A DNA stretch of 5,067 nt from UBA11612 sp963976395. GTDB taxonomy: Bacteria; Pseudomonadota; Alphaproteobacteria; Rhodospirillales; Rhodospirillaceae. The notes beneath the pieces are model-generated. The model saw only the letters and a list, made by a program, of their open reading frames with translations. It searched no databases and was not told where the DNA came from. The position numbers were made by a program, and so were the translations under genes. The stretch spans positions 1-5,067 of the forward strand of contig CAXBLG010000133.1 in the NCBI GenBank assembly GCA_963976395.1, read 5' to 3'. Positions 1 through 4,675 of the stretch are shown here, in pieces (within the stretch, counting starts at the first letter, position 1; the number at the start of each line of letters is the position of its first letter).

Positions 1-1
1 C

Positions 2-124
2 ATGAACCCCAGTCGGTTATTCAGGGAAGTGCTTGAATCTCATGAATTCCGGCTTTCCGACACCGACAGCGATTTTTCGTGGTTATTTGGCATGTCGCCG
101 AGCATATTCTTCTATGTCCGATAA
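2..124 (+). CDS. Unassigned short open frame, probably the 3' end of a gene cut by the window edge
   Basis: This frame is open from the first bases of the window to a TAA at 122-124. It contains an ATG at position 2, but with only one base upstream it cannot be decided whether that is the start or an internal Met. The 40 visible residues are mixed and soluble-looking (for example SRLFREVLES, then an acidic stretch DTDSD, then aromatic FSWLFG and a terminal FFYVR). I do not recognise the family. The stop codon lies inside the left arm of the dyad at 113-143, so that hairpin could sit at the 3' end of its transcript. The frame could also be chance, given its length. Confidence 0.3.
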   Translation: MNPSRLFREVLESHEFRLSDTDSDFSWLFGMSPSIFFYVR

Positions 125-143
125 TGCAAACTTATTGGACATA
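113..143. repeat. Imperfect inverted repeat, 12-bp arms and 7-bp spacer
   Basis: The left arm TATGTCCGATAA (113-124) and right arm TTATTGGACATA (132-143) are complementary except at one position, 120 against 136, which would be a G-U pair in RNA. The spacer is TGCAAAC (125-131). The dyad overlaps the stop codon of the short frame ending at 124 and ends 75 bases before the DUF1403 start. There is no T-run after it, so it is not a classical intrinsic terminator. An operator, an RNA hairpin, or a tyrosine-recombinase core site (two arms of 11-13 bp around 6-8 bp) all fit the geometry. Only the symmetry is observed; the function is inferred. Confidence 0.6.
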
Positions 144-218
144 TATGACAACATAAGACTGAGGCGGATATATGGATAATAGCTAGCCTTAAGCGCCGCC
201 GTGAGATAACCTCCGCAT

Positions 219-1127
219 ATGAAACCAGTACGTTCAATCTCTGACCGCGACGACATTACACTACCGCGGATGCCGTCTTGGGTCACCTCTCCCCGTGGTG
301 AAGCCCTTGAAGATGTGGCGTTTATGTCAGGCGCGGCGCTCGGTCATCTGCATCTTGTGTTGGTACGGACAGACGTCCCCCAGAGCTTGTTGAGAGAGCG
401 TCTTGCCCTGCGCGCGGCTGAGGTCAGTGTGGCACTTTCCGGGCGACCGGAACGGGCCGCAGACCTGCGCGATGCGGTCCAGCTGCTGCGGCTTGGCGAT
501 CAGCCGGGGCCGGCAGGGGAGTTCTATCAGAATTGGCGGCAGGCCGTTGAACGACCGGTCTCGGTCAAAGCGCTGCACCGTGCTTTGCCGTCCTATCCGG
601 CGACCGAGCTCGCGGCCTGGCTTGACCAGTGCGACGGGCGCAGGACAGGGCAGGGCGGACCCGTGGCGCGTGCGGCGGCCGTGCTCGAGGCGGTATTGTC
701 GGATCAGCCGCGCGCGGAGCATCTGGGGCTGATCCTCGCCGATGTGGCGCTGGCCCAAAGCTTGGGGTGGGATCATGTGGTGCCGCTTCTGGGAGGTGGG
801 TTAACCCCGCGCGATCTGCGCAAGACCGGGGAGCCGCTGCGGGTGGCCTGTCACCACGCGGTGGTGGGGTCGGCAATCGAGGCGACGCGGATGGCGGCCG
901 ATCTGGCGCGGCGTGCGGCGCGGCTGAAGGCCGTCACGCCCAAGCTGCGGGCCAAGGGGGCAGGGCAAGCAGTCGAGCTGTTCTTGACCCGAGACGCAGT
1001 CGCACCCGCAGCATTGGTATCTCTCAATTCTGATCGCGCGGCGCGGCGGTTGTGTGACCGGCTGGTGGATCTCGGTGCGGTGCGTGAGTTGACCGGACGC
1101 AACACCTTTCGACTGTATGGGGTTTGA
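219..1127 (+). CDS. DUF1403 family protein
   Basis: This 302-residue protein matches the DUF1403 family, whose function is unknown, in length and in its ordered motifs. It has an N-terminal FMSGAALGHLHLVL segment (about 35-48), RDAVQLLRLGDQPGPAG (84-100), ADVALAQSLGWDHVVPLL (174-191) and PKLRAKGAG (241-249). The C-terminal block SDRAARRLCDRL...GAVRELTG...FRLYGV (271-302) reads like a winged-helix segment, which would suggest DNA or protein binding. There is no signal peptide or membrane segment, so it should be cytoplasmic; much of it looks helical. The ATG at 219 has only a weak ribosome binding site; the in-frame ATG at 270 (before PSWVTSPRG) is an alternative that keeps all family motifs. 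The gene ends one base before the best scpB start, which implies co-translation and a shared role. Family assignment is firm; the role is unknown. Confidence 0.92.
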   Translation: MKPVRSISDRDDITLPRMPSWVTSPRGEALEDVAFMSGAALGHLHLVLVRTDVPQSLLRERLALRAAEVSVALSGRPERAADLRDAVQLLRLGDQPGPAGEFYQNWRQAVERPVSVKALHRALPSYPATELAAWLDQCDGRRTGQGGPVARAAAVLEAVLSDQPRAEHLGLILADVALAQSLGWDHVVPLLGGGLTPRDLRKTGEPLRVACHHAVVGSAIEATRMAADLARRAARLKAVTPKLRAKGAGQAVELFLTRDAVAPAALVSLNSDRAARRLCDRLVDLGAVRELTGRNTFRLYGV

Positions 1128-1128
1128 G

Positions 1129-1719
1129 ATGAGCAAGGACCGATCCGTGCCTGATCTTGACCGCGAGTTGGAGGGGCTGCCCGCTGAACTGCGCTGGCGA
1201 GAATGGCTGCAGCGGATCGAGGCGGTGCTTTTTGCGAGTGCTTCGCCGGTGTGCCGGGCGGCGCTTGGCCGCGTGGTGGGGCAGGGGGCATCTGTCGATT
1301 TGTTGATTGAAGATCTCTCATCAGACCTGAGTGACCGCCCCTATGAAATTGCCCGCGCCGCAGACGGTTGGATGTTGCGAACCCGGCCCTCCTTTGCTGC
1401 ATCAATCCGGGCAGCAGCAGATGTGGGTGGGCAGGCATTGGACCTGAATGCATTTGATCTCGCGGTGCTTGCTGCGATCGCTTACCGTCAGCCGATTACG
1501 CGTGAGGGCCTGAAAGACATCTTCGGGAAGGAAATCAACCGCGATCTGATCGCGCGATTGCACGCGCGTGAGCTAATCGCAACGGGTCCGAGAAGCCCTC
1601 GACGCGGGGCACCCTATACGTTTGTCACGACCGAGACGTTTCTGGTGGCGTTTGACCTGCTCAGCTTAAGAGACCTGCCAGATCAAGAAGGGTTAGAGGA
1701 TGCCGGACTGTCTGGGTAA
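1129..1719 (+). CDS. scpB: Segregation and condensation protein B (ScpB) family, accessory copy
   Basis: ScpB dimers join the kleisin ScpA and SMC to form the bacterial condensin that compacts and segregates DNA. The 196 residues fit the usual size and show two winged-helix regions: the first starts with RIEAVLFASASPV (about 29-41) and the second contains the family signature LAAIAYRQPITREGLKDIFG (114-133), followed by LIARLHARELIATG and a PYTFVTTETFLVAFDLLSLRDLP end (about 162-184). The TSPRR-like positively charged turn (RSPRRG, 155-160) sits in the wing. I prefer ATG 1129, which follows GGGG at 1119-1122 by six bases and the DUF1403 stop by one base; an in-frame ATG at 1117 would overlap DUF1403 by 11 bases. 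Neither scpA nor smc is present here. A main chromosomal copy would normally lie next to scpA, so this is probably a paralogue dedicated to a mobile replicon (inference). Confidence 0.9.
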   Translation: MSKDRSVPDLDRELEGLPAELRWREWLQRIEAVLFASASPVCRAALGRVVGQGASVDLLIEDLSSDLSDRPYEIARAADGWMLRTRPSFAASIRAAADVGGQALDLNAFDLAVLAAIAYRQPITREGLKDIFGKEINRDLIARLHARELIATGPRSPRRGAPYTFVTTETFLVAFDLLSLRDLPDQEGLEDAGLSG

Positions 1720-1755
1720 ACTCATCTACGTTTGGTCAACTCCCTCGCGTTCACT

Positions 1756-1773
1756 GTGGGCAAGGGTGCCCGC
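1756..1773 (+). other. Short GC-rich hairpin between scpB and the recombinase gene
   Basis: GTGGGCA (1756-1762) and TGCCCGC (1767-1773) pair as a seven-base stem, including one G-U pair, around an AGGG loop. It lies 36 bases after the scpB stop. No T-run follows, so it is a weak terminator candidate at best; it could moderate read-through or protect the upstream message. Only the pairing is observed. Confidence 0.3.
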
Positions 1774-1810
1774 TGACAACCACATGAAACCGCGCTATTA
1801 AGAGTATAGC

Positions 1811-2878
1811 ATGAAGAGTGAGGCCCGCCCTGTGTCACGAAATCCATCTTCCGGTGCTGGTATGTCTGTTCCCCCGCAAGAAGATGAGGTGGATGTGACG
1901 GACAGCGCCGAAATCACTGTTCCCGACCAAGTTGCGTCCTCTGGCACTCTCGACCGTCTGGTTGATACCGCGCGGGATTATGCACGCCAAGCCACTGCCG
2001 AAAACACCAATGCTGCCTACAAGGCGGATTGGGCTCATTTTGCGCGTTGGTGTCGGCGGCGGGGTGCGAACCCCTTGCCCTCCAGCCCCGAGCTGATCGG
2101 GCTCTACATTGCCAATTGTGCAGCGCCTGACACAAAGGGTTCTGCCCTGTCTGTATCGACTATTGAGCGCCGCCTTTCAGGGCTCGCATGGCAGTATCAG
2201 CAGCGGGGGTTTTCCCTCGATCGCAAGGACCGCCATATCGCTACCGTTCTTGCAGGTATCCGCCGTAAACACGCGCGGCCACCCGTTCAAAAGGAAGCCG
2301 TGCTTGCCGAGGATATCTTGGCCATGATCGCCACATTGCCTTTCGATCTGCGTGGGCTTCGGGACCGGGCGATATTGCTGATCGGCTACGCCGGTGGGTT
2401 GCGACGCTCGGAGATTGTCAGCCTCGACGTTGCCCGCGACGACACCCCTGATAGTGGTGGTTGGATCCAGATAGAAGACGCAGGCGCAGTGTTGTTTCTG
2501 CGCGGCAAAACCGGTTGGCGCGAAGTCGAGATTGGCCGCGGGTCATCCGATCAAACCTGTCCGGTTTATGCGCTGGAACAGTGGCTGCACTTCGCCCGCA
2601 TCGGTTTTGGCCCGCTGTTCGTACGCACCACCCGCGATGGCACCCGCGCCCTTGAGGCGCGCCTGTCCGATAAACACGTCGCACGGCTGATCAAGCAGGC
2701 CGTGCTCGATGCAGGCATTCGCAGTGATCTACCGGATGCAGAGCGCGTCGCGCTATATTCAGGCCACAGTCTGCGTGCGGGCCTCGCCTCCAGCGCCGAA
2801 ATCGACGAGCGCCATGTGCAAAAGCATCTCGGCCATGCCTCCGCCGAGATGACACGACGATACCAGCGCCATCGATGA
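1811..2878 (+). CDS. Tyrosine recombinase (phage-integrase family site-specific recombinase)
   Basis: This enzyme family cuts and rejoins DNA through a covalent 3'-phosphotyrosine link at paired short sites. The 355 residues comprise a variable N-terminal tail (1-45), a SAM-like core-binding domain (about 46-155, with the AENTNAAYKADWAHFARWC segment) and a catalytic domain (about 162-355). All active-site residues are visible: R198 in YAGGLRRSE, K233 in FLRGKTGW, H319 and R322 in SGHSLRAG, H342 in HLGHAS and Y351 in TRRYQRHR. ATG 1811 has an AAGAG ribosome binding site six bases upstream; ATG 1862 is a possible internal start that would remove only the disordered tail. The protein ends four residues after Y351, whereas relatives I recall continue about ten or more residues with an RDRF-type tail, so the C-terminus may be truncated or frameshifted. 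It follows scpB by 91 bases and could be co-transcribed. The target site is unknown. Confidence 0.93.
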   Translation: MKSEARPVSRNPSSGAGMSVPPQEDEVDVTDSAEITVPDQVASSGTLDRLVDTARDYARQATAENTNAAYKADWAHFARWCRRRGANPLPSSPELIGLYIANCAAPDTKGSALSVSTIERRLSGLAWQYQQRGFSLDRKDRHIATVLAGIRRKHARPPVQKEAVLAEDILAMIATLPFDLRGLRDRAILLIGYAGGLRRSEIVSLDVARDDTPDSGGWIQIEDAGAVLFLRGKTGWREVEIGRGSSDQTCPVYALEQWLHFARIGFGPLFVRTTRDGTRALEARLSDKHVARLIKQAVLDAGIRSDLPDAERVALYSGHSLRAGLASSAEIDERHVQKHLGHASAEMTRRYQRHR

Positions 2879-3265
2879 TCAGCCGCGAAATCAAGTAAAG
2901 CACAAGCGATGGGCGCGACTATGCTCAGCCGGCCGCCTCCAGTGCATGAGCCCGCTCTATATCGAGACCGTCAAATCGCCCTGAGAGGTCTCGGAGACGA
3001 GTTGACGGAGACAGTATAATACCCGCTTTATCTTTGGAAGAAATTTGAGGTAAGCATGCTTATGCTAACGGGTTTGAGAATGCGCGATCTTGATGAGGAA
3101 ACGCAGTCGGATTGATCGCCACCAAGAGTTGCGACGTCCAAACTTATGGATCTTGCGTTGCGGCCATCCAAATTTAGACTATGGTACGGTACTTGGACCG
3201 GCGACTAGATTTTGGAAAAGTGGGTAAGGACAATTTGCAGCTCTTGCAGAACCGAATTCAAAGGG
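2879..3265. other. Region without a recognisable gene downstream of the recombinase
   Basis: No convincing gene is seen in these 387 bases. They contain an 11-bp palindrome GTCTCGGAGAC (2988-2998), a perfect 12-bp palindrome TAAGCATGCTTA (3051-3062), and a lone TATAAT (3015-3020) with no matching -35 at normal spacing. A 19-codon frame starts at ATG 3056 after GAGG (3047-3050) and ends at TGA 3113-3115; beyond its stop the same frame is interrupted again only by TAG at 3206. A pair of imperfect direct repeats lies at 3128-3148 and 3157-3178. The segment probably represents decayed or junction DNA. Confidence 0.5.
3128..3178. repeat. Two imperfect direct repeats, about 29-30 bp apart
   Basis: Copy one (from 3128) reads GTTGCGACGTCCAAACTTATG and copy two (from 3157) reads GTTGCGGCCATCCAAATTTAGA in outline: both share GTTGCG, then TCCAAA, then TTA, with a one-base length difference between the first two blocks. 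A related inverted GGACC/TTGGA element follows near 3191-3200. Two copies are too few to call iterons, and the similarity may be a duplication remnant or chance. Confidence 0.3.
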
Positions 3266-3448
3266 TCACATGCGACCAATATTGACTGTCAGCGAGCGTT
3301 TCGCGCAGCCCTCGGCCAACGTTAATGCCGACTGTAGGGCGTGATCAGTGACGTGCGTGTAAATCTCAGTCGTGACGATATGTGAGCGACCCAAAAGGCG
3401 TTGGACGCTTCGGACATACAGATCATTTTCGATTATCATCATTGCGAA
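3266..3448 (-). pseudogene. Decayed tyrosine recombinase C-terminal fragment (XerC/D-like)
   Basis: Read on the minus strand from 3448 to the TGA at 3268-3266, 60 codons match the C-terminal end of the integrase family: FAMMIIENDLYVRSVQRLLG corresponds to the usual FATHLLENG-DLRSVQxLLG stretch, then RSHIVTTEIYTHVTD contains the nucleophile region (IYTHV, catalytic Tyr encoded near 3361-3359), followed by a basic tail and a stop. The conserved His of LLGHS is replaced by Arg (LLGRS). Immediately upstream the frame meets TAG (3451-3449); in another frame VPISFRN resembles the expected PHxLRHS motif, which suggests a single-base deletion near 3449-3452. No start codon or N-terminal two-thirds can be found. 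It is clearly different in type from the intact recombinase at 1811-2878 and lies in the opposite orientation. Non-functional as it stands; the assignment is by motif recognition. Confidence 0.75.
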
Positions 3449-3555
3449 CTATTTCGAAACGATATTGGCACATAAACCATCGCAAACAGCCGTTGGCAGT
3501 AATCGACGCAGTGAAAGCGCAGATCGTGGCGAAAGTCATTCGACGGACACGTAAG

Positions 3556-3987
3556 TCAAACGAAAGTTCCGATCCGCTGGCGACAAATATAGCAAACCCT
3601 CTCTGGCATTGATGTGCTCTCGCGCCAGCGATGAAAGCCAAAATAGCAAGGCAAAAATAACAGTGGTCTAAGGATAAAAGACGCTAGACTAGAGCTTCTA
3701 AAATTCTGACGCTTGTTAGCCCTGCGCCTCCGCCGCTTTAAAGTTGGAAGATCGTCTATCAATACGTTCCCTGAAATTGCGATACTTGCATCGTTATAAA
3801 CACTATTTCCGAATATTAATTCGTTTCCGTGTGAGGTCGCAAGTTGCCGTTGGGAACGTGGAAGTATTTTTTTATCAAACTCGCAACTAGAATTCTTGAA
3901 TTTTGATAATTCAAGATCTAGGCTATTTCCATAATCAACATGAATGATCTCGTCAAACTCAGAGGCCGGGAAAAAATATGTTTTCAT
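3556..3987 (-). CDS. Hypothetical protein with Cys/His C-terminus
   Basis: I do not recognise this 143-residue frame. The N-terminal half (1-82) is soluble and mildly acidic (SEFDEIIHVDYGNSLDLEL, 9-27). A basic run of five Arg follows (85-89), then a hydrophobic stretch FILRPLLFLPCYFGF (104-118) that is short for a membrane helix, then a tail with C114, H119, C132 and C135 (VCYICRQR), which could form a small zinc-binding knuckle. The ATG at 3987 has only a weak upstream GGA/AAG. It lies in AT-rich sequence next to the decayed recombinase and in the same orientation, with no partner gene. It may be a real orphan gene, a decayed or frameshifted gene, or a chance frame. Confidence 0.38.
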   Translation of the reverse strand: MKTYFFPASEFDEIIHVDYGNSLDLELSKFKNSSCEFDKKILPRSQRQLATSHGNELIFGNSVYNDASIAISGNVLIDDLPTLKRRRRRANKRQNFRSSSLASFILRPLLFLPCYFGFHRWRESTSMPERVCYICRQRIGTFV

Positions 3988-4252
3988 TCTACTTATCCAT
4001 ATTGTTATCTACGATTATTAGTTGACCGAAGCTGTACAACTGGTGAAGAGCCATATTAAACTAAAAATTATGATATAGAATTTTAATGGTTTTTTAATAT
4101 ACAGTTGATAGTGACGCTTTCATGGAGTGCCTGGTTCACTGTAATTCTGGTTGGCCGTGTCGGATGCACGTATTGGTGCACAAATCTGTATCGATCTTAT
4201 AACTCTAATTTATAAATAAACGAATTACTCTGAAAAATAATCTACTTTCCAC

Positions 4253-4291
4253 GACTGCCAATTCTCTACTAAAATCAAAGATTGGCGTGTC
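4253..4291 (+). promoter_or_regulatory. Hairpin immediately upstream of a strong ribosome binding site
   Basis: GCCAAT (4257-4262) pairs with ATTGGC (4281-4286), and beyond a small internal loop GAC (4253-4255) pairs with GTC (4289-4291). The loop is 18 bases. The structure ends three bases before AAGGAGG at 4295-4301. It could be a leader structure that influences translation of the mini-frame, or a chance pairing in AT-rich DNA. Confidence 0.3.
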
Positions 4292-4310
4292 TTTAAGGAG
4301 GCGGCTTGTG

Positions 4311-4349
4311 ATGAACAAATTTATTAGTATAAGTATGTGTTTAAACTAG
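4311..4349 (+). CDS. Twelve-codon frame behind a consensus Shine-Dalgarno sequence
   Basis: AAGGAGG (4295-4301) is a full match to the anti-Shine-Dalgarno of 16S rRNA and stands nine bases before ATG 4311; a GTG at 4308 is in frame with it. The encoded peptide is MNKFISISMCLN, ending at TAG. The sequence resembles the beginning of a signal peptide, so this could be the surviving 5' end of a lost gene, or a leader or tiny protein. It has no recognised relative, and the ribosome binding site is the main evidence. Confidence 0.25.
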   Translation: MNKFISISMCLN

Positions 4350-4647
4350 TCTAACAATCGCTCCCACAATTGCCCATTATGGACAGAAATTTGACTACAA
4401 GAATATTTTTGCATGTCTAAATGTGTTCTCTAAAAGCTTTTGCACCTTTATCTCATTCACCACAGTAGCGTTTGAAATGAGCGGTAAAAAATAAGATAGC
4501 GTAGTGCCGATGATATAATTTACTAATCAGCAAGCGTACAAAGTGTCGAACTTTGGCATTCTATTAAATATAGATGCGCTGAGCCAAGTATCCCCTAATC
4601 ATTTCGCCTTATATCTTATACTCAATCAAAGCTTAGACTAAGGCAAC

Positions 4648-4663
4648 CTATCGAAAACGATAG
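4648..4663 (-). terminator. Possible transcript-end hairpin after the luxR-type gene
   Basis: CTATCG and CGATAG form a perfect six-base stem around a four-base loop (AAAA on the plus strand, TTTT on the minus strand), 12 bases beyond the stop of the luxR-type gene. A second small palindrome, CTTAGACTAAG (4632-4642), follows in the direction of transcription. No T-run follows either, so an intrinsic terminator is only weakly supported. Confidence 0.25.
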
Positions 4664-4675
4664 TATCGGAGATGT

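Larger units (their letters stand above)
3988..4675. other. AT-rich intergenic region with no recognisable gene
   Basis: These 688 bases separate the hypothetical minus-strand frame from the LuxR-type gene. They are markedly richer in A and T than positions 219-2878 and all frames are repeatedly interrupted. What can be seen is a long-loop hairpin (4253-4291) directly before a consensus ribosome binding site and a 12-codon frame (4311-4349), an inverted TGCAC/GTGCA pair around GTATTG (about 4164-4180), a TTGACT at 4391-4396 without a good -10, and a small hairpin after the luxR-type stop (4648-4663). No RNA gene or insertion-sequence end is recognised. Confidence 0.5.

Noticed and set aside
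83..286. Minus-strand 67-codon frame overlapping the start of DUF1403
   Set aside because: It overlaps the DUF1403 5' end, matches no family I know, and has no recognised ribosome binding site; the opposing gene is well supported.
327..1453. Several long frames antisense or out of phase within DUF1403 and scpB (for example 327-776 and 851-1453 minus, 629-1033 plus)
   Set aside because: They are typical shadow frames in GC-rich coding DNA, with Arg/Pro/Ala-rich low-complexity translations and no family motifs.
2664..2673. Exact copy of the dyad left arm TGTCCGATAA inside the recombinase gene
   Set aside because: It encodes the LSDKH segment and has no partner arm, so a chance match is more likely than a second recombination site.
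3002..3020. Promoter suggested by TTGACG and TATAAT
   Set aside because: The two hexamers are separated by only seven bases, far too close for a sigma-70-type promoter, and no other -35 fits.
3372..3612. Two plus-strand frames (3372-3554 and 3382-3612)
   Set aside because: They overlap the decayed minus-strand integrase fragment and show no family motifs; the HRKQPLAVIDAVKAQIVAKV stretch looked protein-like but I could not assign it.
3423..3641. Minus-strand 72-codon frame
   Set aside because: It overlaps the 3' end of the 143-codon frame and the region where the broken integrase is frameshifted; its translation has no integrase motifs in that phase.
4028..4046. Possible lux-box-like sequence containing CTGTACAACTGG
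   Set aside because: Apart from the central TGTACA it lacks the extended dyad symmetry of a 18-20 bp lux or tra box.
4160..4205. dif-like sequence containing GGTGCACAA followed by TTATAA
   Set aside because: The distance between the two half-sites is about 13 bases instead of the 6 expected for an XerC/XerD site, and the arms match poorly.
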